The translations under genes were made by a program, and so were the position numbers. Shown one piece after another: positions 7,774 through 17,480 of a stretch of DNA of 55,403 bases. Position 1 is the stretch's first letter. Every line of letters starts with the position of its first letter. Below the pieces are notes generated by a model. The model searched no databases. It worked only from the letters and a program-made list of their open reading frames with translations, and was not told the origin of the DNA. This DNA comes from Methylibium rhizosphaerae (GTDB lineage Bacteria > Pseudomonadota > Gammaproteobacteria > Burkholderiales > Burkholderiaceae_C): positions 1-55,403 of the forward strand of contig NZ_SWAR01000037.1 of the NCBI RefSeq assembly GCF_006386545.1. Direction: 5' to 3'.

Positions 7774-10499
7774 CAGGTGGTCGCTCCGGTGGTTGAGGCG
7801 GCATCGGCGGCTGCATCTTCGGCCAGGTCCATGGGCGGAGGCGAGCCCAGCGGCAGCGTGAAGGTGAAGACCGCGCCGTGCGGGGTGTTCGCCTCGGCCC
7901 AGATGCGCCCGCGATGGGCTTGCATGATTGCGCGGCAGATGGCCAGCCCCAGGCCCACGCCGGGCGTGGCGGATTCCGCGCTGCCGCGAGTGAACTTCTC
8001 GAAGATGGCGTCCTCCTGCCCCTTCGGGATGCCCGGTCCTTCGTCTCGTACGCCGACGTGCAGTTCGCCGCCGAACCGTTTGGCGAACACCGTCACCGGG
8101 CTGCCCGCCGGCGTGTACTTGGCGGCGTTCTCGAGCAGGTTGCCGAGCACGCGCTCGATGAGCACCGCATCGCACTCCACCAGCGGCAGGCCGTCCGCGA
8201 GCTGCACCGACACCGGCCGCGCACCCAGCGCAGCCCGGGTGGCGGCGATGGCGGTGCCGGCCAGCTCCTGCACCGACTGCCAGCCCAGCCGCAGCTTGAT
8301 CTCGCCGCTCTGGATGCGCGCCATGTCGAGCAGGTTGTCCACCATGCGGCTCATGCGCAGCGCCTCGTCGCGGATGGCGCCGGCGGCGGCGCGTTGCGCT
8401 TCGGCCAGCGGCGGCTGCGCCACGCCCATCGAGTCGGCCAGCCCGACCAGCGCGGCCAGCGGCGTGCGCAGGTCGTGCGACAGCGCCGACAGCAGCGAGT
8501 TGCGCAGTCGCTCCGATTCGATATGCACCGTGGCTTGCTGCGCCACTTCGACGTAGTGCACCCGTTCGAGCGCCATGGCCACCAGCGCCGCGAAGGTGTC
8601 GAGCTGCTGCCGCTGCTCGGGCACCATCAGCAGCCGCGGCTCGCTGGGGCGCACGGCCAGCACGCCGCGCGCACGCATCGGCGCCTTCAGAGGGAGGTAG
8701 AGCCATGGGCTGCCGGGCAGCGTATGGGTGCCCCAGCCGGCGGGCTGCTGGCGGTCGAGCGCCCATTGCGCGGTGCCGGCATCCAGGCCGTCGGCCGGCT
8801 GCCGGGGCGGGCGCAGGCGGTCGTTTCCATCGAGCACGTACAGCAGCGCCTGGGCCCGGAACTCGCGCGCGATGCCCTGTTCGGCCAGGTCGATCACCTG
8901 CTCGGCGAGCAGGGCGTTCGACAGGTCGCGCGCCGCTTCGAACAGAGCCCGCGAGCGCGCCTCCCGGTGGCGCGCCACCATCACCTGGTAGCGCAGCCCC
9001 GCGGTGAGCTGCCCGGTGACCAGGGCGACGACCAGCATCACGAAGAAGGTCAGCAGGTACTGCACGTCGGACACCGCGAACGACAGCCGTGGCGCGACGA
9101 AGAAGAAGTCGAAGGCTGCCACGCTCGTGAAGGCCGCCAGCACGGCCGGCCCGCGGCCGAGCGTCACGGCCACCGTGACCACCGCCAGCAGGAACACCAT
9201 CACGATGTTGGCCAGGTCGAAGAAGCCGTGCAGCGGCAGCGCCAGCAGCGTGGTGAGCCCGCAGGCCGCAGCGGCCCATGCATAGCGCAGCAGCGGCCGG
9301 GCCGCGTCGCCTGCCGGGTCGGTGCCGGCCTGCGGGGCGGGGCGCGAGGGCGGCTGGCGTTCCCCCACCTCGATGAGGTCGACGTCCGGTGCCAGAGCGG
9401 CCAGCGTGCGGCCCAGCAGCCGGCCGGTGCGCCTGCGCCACCAACTGGGCCGCGGGTTGCGTCCGAGCACCAGCTTCGACAGGTTGTGGTGGCGCGCATG
9501 TTCCACCAGCACGGCGGCCACCTCCTGGCCGGACAGCACGGCCGCGGTGGCGCCCAGCTCCTGCGCCAGCTTCACCATGCGCAGGATGCGCTGGCGGTCG
9601 GCATCGGGCAGGCGCTGCAGTGCCGGCGTCTCCACGTACACCGCGTGCCAGGCCACGTTGAGCTGCTGCGCGAGGCGCGCGGCGCTGCGTACCACATGCT
9701 CCGCACCCTCGCGCGGGCCGATGCAGCAAAGCAGCGCGGCTTCGGTCTTCCATACCTGGGTGATGGCGCGGTCGCTGCGCCAGGCCTGGACGTCGTCCTC
9801 GACACGGTCGGCCGTGCGGCGCAGCGCCAGCTCGCGCAGGGCCATGAGGTTGCCCTTGCGGAAGAAGTGGCGTGCCGCCCGTTCGGCCTGCGCCGGCAGG
9901 TACACCTTGCCGGCGGCCAGCCGTGCGATCAGCTCGTCGGCCGGCGTGTCGACCAGCACCACCTCGTCGGCCGCATCGAAGAATGTGTCGGGCAGCGTCT
10001 CGTGCACGAGCACGCCGGTGATGCCGCCCACCACGTCGTTCAGGCTTTCGAGGTGCTGCACGTTCAGCGTGGTGTACACGTCGATGCCGGTGCCGAGCAG
10101 TTCGTCCACGTCCTGCCAGCGCTTGGGGTGGCGGGAGCCGGCCACGTTGGAGTGGGCCAGTTCGTCGACAAGGATGAGCTCCGGCCGGCGTTCGAGTGCA
10201 CCGTCGAGGTCGAACTCTTGCAGCGGGCGCCCGCGGTACTCGATGCGGGCCGCAGGCAGCAGCGGCAGCCCCTCGAGCAGCGAGGCGGTTTCGATCCGGC
10301 CGTGGGTTTCCACCACGCCGGCCAGTACGTCGCGGCCTTGCGCCTTGGCGGCATGTGCCGCCTGCAGCATCGCCCAGGTCTTGCCGACACCGGCCGACGA
10401 GCCGAAGTAGATGCGCAGCCTGCCGCGCCTGCCACGCGCTTCGTCCTGCCGGATGCGGGCCAGCAGGGCGTCGGGGTCTGGGCGGCCGTGGTCGGTCAT
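7773..10499 (-). CDS. kdpD: KdpD, full-length turgor/K+ sensor kinase
   Basis: At 908 residues this is a normal-length KdpD. Residues about 25-235 are the N-terminal KdpD domain with Walker A GSSAGVGKT at 33-41 and DELAHSNVAGSRHPKRWQDV. A Usp-like domain follows at about 250-370 (LVLGRNPRPSWWRR), then the DUF4118 four-helix membrane block (about 400-500), a GAF region, the H-box SALSHDLRTPLAALVG near residue 674, and the ATPase motifs NLLENAAKY, DEGPGIP and GVGLGLAICRA. It phosphorylates KdpE in response to low external K+ or ionic strain. It follows corA by 10 bases and overlaps kdpE by TGATG. The start at 10499 is the only good choice after the corA stop. Confidence 0.96.
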   Translation of the reverse strand: MTDHGRPDPDALLARIRQDEARGRRGRLRIYFGSSAGVGKTWAMLQAAHAAKAQGRDVLAGVVETHGRIETASLLEGLPLLPAARIEYRGRPLQEFDLDGALERRPELILVDELAHSNVAGSRHPKRWQDVDELLGTGIDVYTTLNVQHLESLNDVVGGITGVLVHETLPDTFFDAADEVVLVDTPADELIARLAAGKVYLPAQAERAARHFFRKGNLMALRELALRRTADRVEDDVQAWRSDRAITQVWKTEAALLCCIGPREGAEHVVRSAARLAQQLNVAWHAVYVETPALQRLPDADRQRILRMVKLAQELGATAAVLSGQEVAAVLVEHARHHNLSKLVLGRNPRPSWWRRRTGRLLGRTLAALAPDVDLIEVGERQPPSRPAPQAGTDPAGDAARPLLRYAWAAAACGLTTLLALPLHGFFDLANIVMVFLLAVVTVAVTLGRGPAVLAAFTSVAAFDFFFVAPRLSFAVSDVQYLLTFFVMLVVALVTGQLTAGLRYQVMVARHREARSRALFEAARDLSNALLAEQVIDLAEQGIAREFRAQALLYVLDGNDRLRPPRQPADGLDAGTAQWALDRQQPAGWGTHTLPGSPWLYLPLKAPMRARGVLAVRPSEPRLLMVPEQRQQLDTFAALVAMALERVHYVEVAQQATVHIESERLRNSLLSALSHDLRTPLAALVGLADSMGVAQPPLAEAQRAAAGAIRDEALRMSRMVDNLLDMARIQSGEIKLRLGWQSVQELAGTAIAATRAALGARPVSVQLADGLPLVECDAVLIERVLGNLLENAAKYTPAGSPVTVFAKRFGGELHVGVRDEGPGIPKGQEDAIFEKFTRGSAESATPGVGLGLAICRAIMQAHRGRIWAEANTPHGAVFTFTLPLGSPPPMDLAEDAAADAASTTGATT

Positions 10500-10509
10500 G
10501 GCGGCCCGG

Positions 10510-11475
10510 CTACAGCCACTTCGCGCGCCGGAACCGCCACCACACCACGGCGCAGGTGCTGACGATGAGCCCGAGCGCGGCAGGGTAGCCCCACTTCAGT
10601 TTCAGCTCGGGCATGAACTCGAAGTTCATGCCCCAGATGCCCGCGAAGGCGGTGGCCACCGCGAAGATGCCGGCCCAGGCGGCCAGCCGCTTGGTGACTT
10701 CGCTTTCCTCGATGGTCGTGACCGACAGATTGACCGCGATGGCGGTCGAGATGGTTTCGCGGATGTTGTCCACCGAGGCCTGGATGCGCGCCAGGTGGTC
10801 GCCCACGTCGCGGAAATACGCCTCGGTCGGGATGCACACCGCCGGCACCCGACCGCCATGCAGCTTGCCGGCGAACTGCAGCAGCGAGCCGACCGCGTGC
10901 TTCAGCGGCGCGACCTTGCGCTTGAGCCTGTACAGCTGCTCGATGTTCGCGCGGCCTGCGCCCTTGTCGAAGATGCGGTCCTCGATGGCCTCGAGCTCGT
11001 TCTCGATCAGGTCCATGATGGGGAAGTAGCGGTCCACCACTGCGTCCATCAGCGCATAGAGCACGAAGCCCGGACCCTGCCTGAGCAGGTGCGGTTCTCG
11101 CTCGCAGCGCTCGCGCACTCCGAGGAAGTTCTGCTTGCTGCGGTTGCGCACCGACAGCACATAGTTCGGCCCGACGAAGATGGCGACCTCGCCGACGTTC
11201 AACTCATCGCCCACCAGCTCGATGAGGTGCAGCACGACGAACAGCGAGTTGCCGTATTCCTCGATCTTCGGGCGCTGGTGGCCATGCCTGGCATCTTCGA
11301 CAGCCAGCTCGTGCAGGTTGAACTCGAGCCGCATCTCGTCGAGTTCGGCATCGGTGGCGTCACGCAGCGCGACCCAGACGAAACATTCCGGCTTGTCGAG
11401 GTAGTCGCTGATCTCGCTCGTCTGCAGATCGGCAAGGCGGGCGCCGTCCTGGTAGGCAACGCAGTTGATGAGCAT
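10510..11475 (-). CDS. corA: CorA-family Mg2+/Co2+ transporter inside the kdp operon
   Basis: The 321-residue protein starts at the ATG at 11475 (MLINCVAY), as normal for CorA; the upstream ATG at 11517 would add 14 Pro/Cys-rich residues. The soluble N-terminal domain (FVWVALRDATDAELDEM; LAVEDARHGHQRPKIEEYG) and the long stalk helix precede two C-terminal membrane helices, with the family signature GMN in FAGIWGMNFEFMPEL about 36 residues from the end. CorA pentamers carry Mg2+, Co2+ or Ni2+ through the inner membrane. The gene sits 57 bases after kdpC and 10 bases before kdpD on the same strand. That places a divalent channel between the potassium pump and its sensor, which is not the usual kdpFABCDE layout. 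The ribosome site is weak. Confidence 0.94.
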   Translation of the reverse strand: MLINCVAYQDGARLADLQTSEISDYLDKPECFVWVALRDATDAELDEMRLEFNLHELAVEDARHGHQRPKIEEYGNSLFVVLHLIELVGDELNVGEVAIFVGPNYVLSVRNRSKQNFLGVRERCEREPHLLRQGPGFVLYALMDAVVDRYFPIMDLIENELEAIEDRIFDKGAGRANIEQLYRLKRKVAPLKHAVGSLLQFAGKLHGGRVPAVCIPTEAYFRDVGDHLARIQASVDNIRETISTAIAVNLSVTTIEESEVTKRLAAWAGIFAVATAFAGIWGMNFEFMPELKLKWGYPAALGLIVSTCAVVWWRFRRAKWL

Positions 11476-11532
11476 CGGCTTGCAAAGGAAGGGTGGGGGT
11501 CGCGGGCATCTTGCCACGCCGTCCCGGCCGTT

Positions 11533-12111
11533 CTATCTCGTGTGCAGGCCGGCCAGCGCCAGGTTGAGCCGCAGCACGTTGACGCGCGGCTCCCCCAGGA
11601 AGCCCAGCAGCGGCCCCTCGGCCTGCTGTGCCACGAGCGCTTGCACGGCCTCGGGCCGCAGCCCGCGTGTCCTGGCCACGCGCTGCACCTGGTAGAGGGC
11701 CGCGGCCACGCTGATGTGCGGGTCGAGTCCGCTGGCCGAGGCGGTGACCAGGTCCACCGGCACGGGTGCGGTGTTGCCCGGGTCGGCCATGCGCAGCGCT
11801 TCGATGCGGGCCTTCACCGCGTCGGCCAGCGCCGGGTTGAGCGGGCCCAGGTTGGAGCCGCCGGACTGGGCCGCGTTGTAGGGAGCGGGTGCAGTGGCCG
11901 ACGGACGGCCCCAGAAGTTCTTCGGGTCGGTGAAGTGCTGGCCGATCAGTTCGGAGCCGACGACCTTGCCGTTCACGGTGACGAGGCTGCCGGCCGCTTC
12001 ATGCGGAAAGGCGGCCTGCGAGAGGGCGGTCACCACCAGCGGGTAGGCCACGCCGGTGAGAGCCGTCAGCACGGCGAAGCAGACGAGGGCGGGGCGAAGG
12101 AACGATGTCAT
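11533..12111 (-). CDS. kdpC: KdpC, subunit of the K+-transporting ATPase
   Basis: The 192-residue protein has one N-terminal membrane helix ([20 protein letters not shown]) and a periplasmic domain. The motifs [31 protein letters not shown] and [20 protein letters not shown] are diagnostic for KdpC. KdpC stabilises the KdpAB complex and raises its affinity for K+ or ATP. The start is 11 bases downstream of the kdpB stop. The length is normal (190-200 residues) and no key region is missing. Confidence 0.97.
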   Translation of the reverse strand: MTSFLRPALVCFAVLTALTGVAYPLVVTALSQAAFPHEAAGSLVTVNGKVVGSELIGQHFTDPKNFWGRPSATAPAPYNAAQSGGSNLGPLNPALADAVKARIEALRMADPGNTAPVPVDLVTASASGLDPHISVAAALYQVQRVARTRGLRPEAVQALVAQQAEGPLLGFLGEPRVNVLRLNLALAGLHTR

Positions 12112-12122
12112 GAGAGCACTCC

Positions 12123-14213
12123 TCAGGCCAGGCCACTGGCCGACAGCAGCAGGTCGATCAGCTTGATGCCGATGAAGGGCAGGACCAGGCCGCCCAGGCC
12201 GTACACCAGCACGTTGCGCCTCAGCAGCGCGGCCGCGCCGATGGCGCGGTATTTCACGCCTTTGAGCGCCAGCGGGATCAGGAAGATGATGATCAGCGCG
12301 TTGAAGATCACCGCCGACAGGATGGCCGACGACGGGCTGGCAAGGTGCATCACGTCCAGCGCGGCAAGCTGCGGATAGGTGGTGGCGAACGCCGCGGGGA
12401 CGATGGCGAAGTACTTCGCCACGTCGTTGGCGATCGAGAAGGTGGTCAGCGCGCCGCGCGTCATCAGCAGCTGCTTGCCGGTTTCCACCACCTCGAGCAG
12501 CTTGGTCGGGTTGGAGTCCAGGTCGACCATGTTGCCGGCCTCCTTGGCCGCCTGCGTGCCCGAGTTCATGGCCACCGCCACGTCGGCCTGCGCGAGCGCC
12601 GGCGCATCGTTGGTTCCATCGCCGGTCATCGCCACCAGCCGGCCATCGGCCTGGTGTTCGCGGATCAGCCTGAGCTTGTCCTCCGGCGTGGCTTCGGCAA
12701 GGAAGTCGTCCACGCCGGCCTCGGCCGCGATGGCGGCGGCGGTGAGCCGGTTGTCGCCGGTGACCATCACCGTCCTGATGCCCATGCGGCGCAGCTCGGC
12801 AAAACGCTCACGGATGCCGCCCTTGACGATGTCCTTGAGCTCGACGACTCCGAGGACCCGCGCGCCGTCGGCCACCACCAGCGGCGTGCTGCCGCGGCGC
12901 GACACCTCGTCGACCAGCGCGCTCACCTGCGCCGCAAAGGCGCCGCCCTGCGCTTCGACGTGCCGGCGGATCGCCTCGGCTGCCCCCTTGCGCAGCTGAC
13001 GCACCGGGGCCGTCGCCGGCTGCGGCAGGTCCACGCCGCTCATGCGGCTCTGGGCCGAGAAGTGCACGAACTGGACCGGCCCCTGCGAATGGAGGTCGCG
13101 CTCGCGCAGGTTGAACCTCTGCTTGGCCAGCACGACGATGCTGCGGCCTTCGGGGGTTTCGTCCGCAAGCGACGCGAGTTGCGCCGCGTCGGCCAGCTCG
13201 GCCTCCTTCACTCGTGGGGCCGGCAGGAAGCTCGATGCATGGCGGTTGCCCAGGGTGATGGTGCCGGTCTTGTCGAGCAGCAGCACGTCCACGTCGCCGG
13301 CGGCCTCGACCGCGCGTCCCGAGGTGGCGATCACGTTGGCCTGCATCATGCGGCTCATGCCGGCCACACCGATGGCCGACAGCAGCGCGCCGATGGTGGT
13401 GGGAATGAGGCACACCAGCAGGGCGATCAGCACGGTGATGGTCACCGGGCTGCCGGCCTCCGTCGCCTCGACGCTGAAGAGCGAAAACGGCAGCAGCGTC
13501 ACCGTGACGACCAGGAACACGAGGGTCAGCGCCACCAGCAGGATGGTGAGCGCGACCTCGTTGGGTGTCTTCTGGCGCCTGGCGCCTTCCACCATCGCGA
13601 TCATGCGGTCGAGGAAGGCCTCGCCGGGGTTGACGGTGATCTTCACCACCAGCCAGTCCGAGAGCACCCGGGTGCCGCCGGTCACCGACGAGAAGTCGCC
13701 GCCCGACTCGCGGATCACGGGTGCCGACTCGCCGGTGATGGCGCTCTCGTCCACCGAGGCCACGCCTTCGATCACGGTGCCGTCCAGGGGAATGAAGTCG
13801 CCGGCCTCGACCAGCACGATGGCGCCGCGGCGCAGTTCGTCTGCCGGCATCGGATGCCACGGCGAGCCATGGTGCGGTTCATTGAGCTTCTTGGCCACGA
13901 CGCGGTGCTTCATGCCGCGCAGGGCAGCCGCCTGCGCCTTGCTGCGACCTTCGGCCAGCGCCTCGGCGAAGTTGGCGAACAGCACGGTGAACCACAGCCC
14001 GAGCGCGATGGCGAGGATGAAGCCGGACGGCGCTTCGCCCTCGCCGCCCAGTGCCTGCAGCCACAGCGCGGTGGTGAGCAGGCTGCCGACGTACACGACG
14101 AACATCACCGGGTTGCGCCACTGCAAGCGCGGGTCCAGCTTGGCGAAGGAATGACGGATGGCCGGGCGCAGCAACGCCGGGTCGAACAGCGAGAACGACG
14201 TGGGGATACGCAT
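12123..14213 (-). CDS. kdpB: KdpB, P-type ATPase catalytic subunit for K+ uptake
   Basis: The 696-residue P-type ATPase has the actuator TGES motif at 160-163, the phosphorylated Asp314 in [14 protein letters not shown], and the hinge motif [14 protein letters not shown] followed by [20 protein letters not shown]. KdpB hydrolyses ATP to drive K+ taken up through KdpA. The ATG at 14213 has AAGGAAG seven bases upstream. The reading frame is open far beyond this point toward 15140, but that part lies antiparallel in frame inside kdpA and is not coding. The gap to kdpA is 14 bases. Confidence 0.97.
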   Translation of the reverse strand: MRIPTSFSLFDPALLRPAIRHSFAKLDPRLQWRNPVMFVVYVGSLLTTALWLQALGGEGEAPSGFILAIALGLWFTVLFANFAEALAEGRSKAQAAALRGMKHRVVAKKLNEPHHGSPWHPMPADELRRGAIVLVEAGDFIPLDGTVIEGVASVDESAITGESAPVIRESGGDFSSVTGGTRVLSDWLVVKITVNPGEAFLDRMIAMVEGARRQKTPNEVALTILLVALTLVFLVVTVTLLPFSLFSVEATEAGSPVTITVLIALLVCLIPTTIGALLSAIGVAGMSRMMQANVIATSGRAVEAAGDVDVLLLDKTGTITLGNRHASSFLPAPRVKEAELADAAQLASLADETPEGRSIVVLAKQRFNLRERDLHSQGPVQFVHFSAQSRMSGVDLPQPATAPVRQLRKGAAEAIRRHVEAQGGAFAAQVSALVDEVSRRGSTPLVVADGARVLGVVELKDIVKGGIRERFAELRRMGIRTVMVTGDNRLTAAAIAAEAGVDDFLAEATPEDKLRLIREHQADGRLVAMTGDGTNDAPALAQADVAVAMNSGTQAAKEAGNMVDLDSNPTKLLEVVETGKQLLMTRGALTTFSIANDVAKYFAIVPAAFATTYPQLAALDVMHLASPSSAILSAVIFNALIIIFLIPLALKGVKYRAIGAAALLRRNVLVYGLGGLVLPFIGIKLIDLLLSASGLA

Positions 14214-14227
14214 GCCCGGCTTCCTTT

Positions 14228-15949
14228 TCAGCGGCCGTTCCAGAGCATCAGGTGCTCGACGATGGGACCGAGCGCCAGCGCCGGTACGTAGTTCAGCAGG
14301 CCCACCAGCAGCACCGTGCCGATGAGCAGCGTGACGAACAGCGGTCCATGAGTGGGCAAGGTGCCGCTGGTCACCGGGATGCGCTTCTTGGCGGCCAGCG
14401 AGCCGGCAATGGCCAGCACCGGCACGATCACGCCGAAGCGGCCGAGACCCATGACCAGGCCGATGAGCAGGTTGTAGAAGGGCGTGTTGGCCGACAGCCC
14501 GGCGAAGGCGCTGCCGTTGTTGTTGGCGGCCGAACTGAAGGCATAGAGGATCTCCGAGAAGCCATGCGCGCCGGGGTTGGCCACGCCCGCCTTGCCGGCC
14601 GCGGCCACCACCGCGATGGCCGTGCCCGCGAGCACCAGCACCGGCGTCACCAGGATGGCGATCGAGGTCATCTTCATCTCGTGCGACTCGATCTTCTTGC
14701 CCAGGTATTCGGGCGTCCGGCCGATCATCAGTCCGGCAATGAACACGGCCAGCATCGCAAAGACCAGCATGCCGTACAGGCCCGAGCCGACGCCGCCGAA
14801 CACCACTTCGCCCAGTTGCATCAGCACCATCGGCACCAGCCCGCCCAGCGGCGTGAGCGAGTCGTGCATGGCGACCACCGCGCCGCAGGAAGCGGCGGTG
14901 GTGATGACGGTGAACAAGCTCGACGCGTTGATGCCCAGGCGCGCTTCCTTGCCTTCCATGTTGCCGCCCGGTTGCATGGCGGTGAGGGCCTGGTCGGCGC
15001 CCAGGCCGGCCAGCAGCGGGTTGCCCTGCTGTTCCTGCACGGTGATGAGCACCACCGAGACGACGAAGATCGCGGCCATGGCGGCGAGCAGTGCCCAGCC
15101 CTGCCGGACGTCGCCCACCAGACGGCCGAAGCTGAAGCACAGCGCCGTCGGGATCAGCAGGATCGACAGCATCTGCACGAAGTTGGTGAGCGGCGTCGGG
15201 TTCTCGAACGGGTGGGCCGAGTTGGCATTGAAGAAGCCGCCGCCGTTGGTGCCCAGCATCTTGATGGCCTCCTGCGACGCCACCGGCCCCATGGCGAGCG
15301 TCTGCCGGCCGCCTTCGAGCGTGGTGGCCTCGGGGTAGGCGCTGAAGTTCTGGATCACCCCCTGGCTGGCGAAGAACAGGGCCAGCACCAGCGAGAGCGG
15401 CAGCAGCACGTAGAGGGTGATGCGGGTGATGTCGACCCAGAAGTTGCCGATGGTCGACGCCGACCGCGCGGCGAAACCGCGCACCAGCGCGAGCATCACC
15501 GCGATGCCGGTGGCGGCCGACAGGAAGTTCTGCACCGCCAGCGCCAGCACCTGGGTGAAGTAGCTCATCGTCGCCTCACCGGCATAGCCCTGCCAGTTGG
15601 TGTTGGTGGCGAAGCTGAGCGCCGTGTTGAACGATGAGTCCGGGCTCACCGCCGCCATGGCCTGCGGGTTGAGGGGGAGCAGTTGCTGCAACCGTTGGAG
15701 GCCCCAGGTGAACAGCGCGCCGACGAGGCTGAACAGCAGCACCGCGAGCGCGTACTGCTTCCAGGTCTGGCCGGCCGCCGCATCGGTGCCGGCGGCCCGG
15801 TAGGCGCCGTGTTCGAGCTTCGCCAGCGGCGACAGCCAGCGCGGCAGGCGGCCTTCGGCCACTGCCGCGAGCCATCGGCCCAGGGGCCAGGCCAGCATGA
15901 GCAGTACCAGCAAGAAGGTGGTCAGTTGCGTCCAGGCGGAGGCGTTCAT
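14228..15949 (-). CDS. kdpA: KdpA, K+-binding and translocating subunit
   Basis: The 573-residue polytopic membrane protein belongs to the superfamily of K+ transporters and channels. Selectivity-filter loops are visible as [54 protein letters not shown] and [14 protein letters not shown]. Its start lies one base after the kdpF stop and its ribosome site (GAGGAG) is inside the end of kdpF, so translation is coupled. Length is a little above E. coli KdpA (557). Confidence 0.97.
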   Translation of the reverse strand: MNASAWTQLTTFLLVLLMLAWPLGRWLAAVAEGRLPRWLSPLAKLEHGAYRAAGTDAAAGQTWKQYALAVLLFSLVGALFTWGLQRLQQLLPLNPQAMAAVSPDSSFNTALSFATNTNWQGYAGEATMSYFTQVLALAVQNFLSAATGIAVMLALVRGFAARSASTIGNFWVDITRITLYVLLPLSLVLALFFASQGVIQNFSAYPEATTLEGGRQTLAMGPVASQEAIKMLGTNGGGFFNANSAHPFENPTPLTNFVQMLSILLIPTALCFSFGRLVGDVRQGWALLAAMAAIFVVSVVLITVQEQQGNPLLAGLGADQALTAMQPGGNMEGKEARLGINASSLFTVITTAASCGAVVAMHDSLTPLGGLVPMVLMQLGEVVFGGVGSGLYGMLVFAMLAVFIAGLMIGRTPEYLGKKIESHEMKMTSIAILVTPVLVLAGTAIAVVAAAGKAGVANPGAHGFSEILYAFSSAANNNGSAFAGLSANTPFYNLLIGLVMGLGRFGVIVPVLAIAGSLAAKKRIPVTSGTLPTHGPLFVTLLIGTVLLVGLLNYVPALALGPIVEHLMLWNGR

Positions 15950-15950
15950 G

Positions 15951-16037
15951 TCAGAACTCCTCGGCCTTCAGGAGCGCCACCACGAGATAGATCAGCAGCG
16001 CGGCCGACACCGCGGCGCCAACGATGACGAAGTTCAT
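15951..16037 (-). CDS. kdpF: KdpF, small stabilising subunit
   Basis: A 28-residue single-helix membrane peptide ([20 protein letters not shown], then ALLKAEEF) is encoded directly upstream of kdpA. Sequence, size and position match KdpF, a lipid-like peptide that stabilises the KdpABC complex. Its stop is one base from the kdpA ATG. It is the first gene of the operon, and the leader with the phased repeats lies just upstream. Confidence 0.92.
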   Translation of the reverse strand: MNFVIVGAAVSAALLIYLVVALLKAEEF

Positions 16038-16123
16038 GGTTGCCTTTGCATCCTTGCCTTTGAAGCGAAGACAAGCGTAGGGAACGGCGCCTCAAATAGC
16101 CGTACAGACTGGCCGGCGGGGCG

Positions 16124-16151
16124 TCAAGAAAGCATCAAGACGTGCTCAAGA
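16124..16151 (-). promoter_or_regulatory. Candidate KdpE operator: three phased TCTTGA repeats
   Basis: On the plus strand TCAAGA occurs at 16124, 16135 and 16146, exactly 11 bases apart, which reads as TCTTGA three times toward kdpF. OmpR/PhoB-family regulators bind such direct repeats as head-to-tail dimers. The array ends 87 bases before the kdpF start, where an activator site next to the -35 region would sit. No strong -10 hexamer is seen, as expected for an activator-dependent promoter. Confidence 0.6.
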
Positions 16152-16261
16152 CGCAGGCCTTTCCCCCCGGAACGAGGCCGGGCCATCCCCCAAATGAGGC
16201 AGTGACACTGCCCCGGTTTGCCGCGAACCTGCGGGCCATCGCGTCACTCTGGAGGCACAAG

Positions 16262-16513
16262 ATGTCGGTACTCCAAAGCAACGGTCACAGGGATTCGATC
16301 CACCGCCATGAATCTGCGCCGCCGATGGACATCGCGCCCGGCATCGTCGGGCTGGTCATGCTGCCGGGTTCCGGCAGGCTGGTGTGGTGGACAGGGCGCG
16401 TGGCCATCGGCCTGCGCCATGAACCCGAGCGCCGCTCGCAAGGGATGTCGCAGTCCGCTTTGTGGCTGCAGAAGCTCATGCTCAACAAGCCCGGGAAGCT
16501 GCTTGCCGGTTGA
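16262..16513 (+). CDS. Small hypothetical protein divergent from kdpF
   Basis: The frame encodes 83 residues from the ATG at 16262, with GGAGG six bases upstream, a convincing start. The sequence contains a moderately hydrophobic stretch (IAPGIVGLVMLPGSG) followed by a basic C-terminal half (HEPERRSQGMSQSALWLQKL). I recognise no family. It is divergent from kdpF across about 220 bases and lies 24 bases upstream of the transglycosylase, so it may be the first gene of that transcript. It could be a short regulatory or membrane-associated peptide. Confidence 0.5.
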   Translation: MSVLQSNGHRDSIHRHESAPPMDIAPGIVGLVMLPGSGRLVWWTGRVAIGLRHEPERRSQGMSQSALWLQKLMLNKPGKLLAG

Positions 16514-16537
16514 GAACGGATTGAACGGATTGACGAC

Positions 16538-17473
16538 TTGCTGACGCCGGCCCGATCGTTCCTGCCTTCGTCGTTGTTGCTGGCGGCCGCCTGGCTGCTG
16601 GCGGCAGCGCCTGCGCGCGCCACCGTCGAGATCGACGCAGAAGAGAACGCGCTGATCGAAAGCCTGCGCATCGAGGCCGAAGGCTACGAGCTCGGCAACG
16701 GCGTGCCGCAGGACGGCCTGCAGGCCGCGCGCCTTTACTGCAGGGCGGCCCGCCTGGGCGATGCGAAGTCGCAGTTCAACCTGGGCTGGATGTACACCAA
16801 CGGACGCGGCGTGCCGCGCAGCGACACCACGGCTGCCTTCTTCTTCGGCGCGGCCGCCGAACAGGGCCACGAGCAGGCGGCGAACATGCTGCGCACGGTC
16901 GGCGGCCCGAGCGCCGAGGTGCCCGAGTGCATGCGCGACCCGGTGCCGCCGGTGGCGGCTGCCGCCCCGCAGAAGTCCCTGCACGTGGCGGCCGCGGCCG
17001 AAATCCCCCCTGCGGCGCCCAAGCCCATCGTCGACCTGGTGCAGAAGCTGGCGCCCGAATACCAGGTGCAGCCGCAGCTCGCGCTGGCCATCATCGAAGC
17101 CGAGTCCAACTACGACATCGTGGCGCTGTCGCCGAGGAACGCGAAAGGGTTGATGCAGCTCATCCCGGCGACGGCCGAGCGCTTCAACGTGAAGAACCCG
17201 TACGACCCGGCGCAGAACATCCGCGGCGGGATGGCGTACCTGCGCTGGCTGCTCGCCTACTTCGAAGGCGACCTGAGCCTGGTGGCCGCAGCCTACAACG
17301 CCGGCGAAGGCGCAGTGGAGCGCTACCGCGGCATTCCGCCCTACCTCGAGACGCGCAACTACGTGCGCAAGGTGCTGAAGACGGTGGGCCGCTTCACCCA
17401 CCCGTTCGATGCCAGCGTTGCCGCGCCTTCGCCGAGGCTGCGGCTGGCGCGCGAGCCGCAGCGGGCCCGCTGA
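16538..17473 (+). CDS. Sel1-repeat plus SLT-type lytic transglycosylase
   Basis: The protein is about 311 residues if it starts at TTG 16538; no ATG is available before the signal peptide, so the start is uncertain. A signal peptide (SSLLLAAAWLLAAAPARA) is followed by Sel1-like repeats at about 45-115 (GDAKSQFNLGWMYTNGRGVP). A Pro/Ala linker leads to an SLT domain at about 160-280, with catalytic Glu189 in LALAIIEAESNYD, then NAKGLMQLIPATAERF and VAAAYNAGEGAVERYRG. It should cleave peptidoglycan glycan strands in the periplasm, as in secretion-system or cell-wall remodelling enzymes. No secretion genes are adjacent. It converges with the next gene across seven bases. Confidence 0.88.
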   Translation: MLTPARSFLPSSLLLAAAWLLAAAPARATVEIDAEENALIESLRIEAEGYELGNGVPQDGLQAARLYCRAARLGDAKSQFNLGWMYTNGRGVPRSDTTAAFFFGAAAEQGHEQAANMLRTVGGPSAEVPECMRDPVPPVAAAAPQKSLHVAAAAEIPPAAPKPIVDLVQKLAPEYQVQPQLALAIIEAESNYDIVALSPRNAKGLMQLIPATAERFNVKNPYDPAQNIRGGMAYLRWLLAYFEGDLSLVAAAYNAGEGAVERYRGIPPYLETRNYVRKVLKTVGRFTHPFDASVAAPSPRLRLAREPQRAR

Positions 17474-17480
17474 CGCGGCC

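Noticed and set aside
7878-10562. Plus-strand open frame of about 890 codons
   Set aside because: It is the complement of kdpD and shows no domain.
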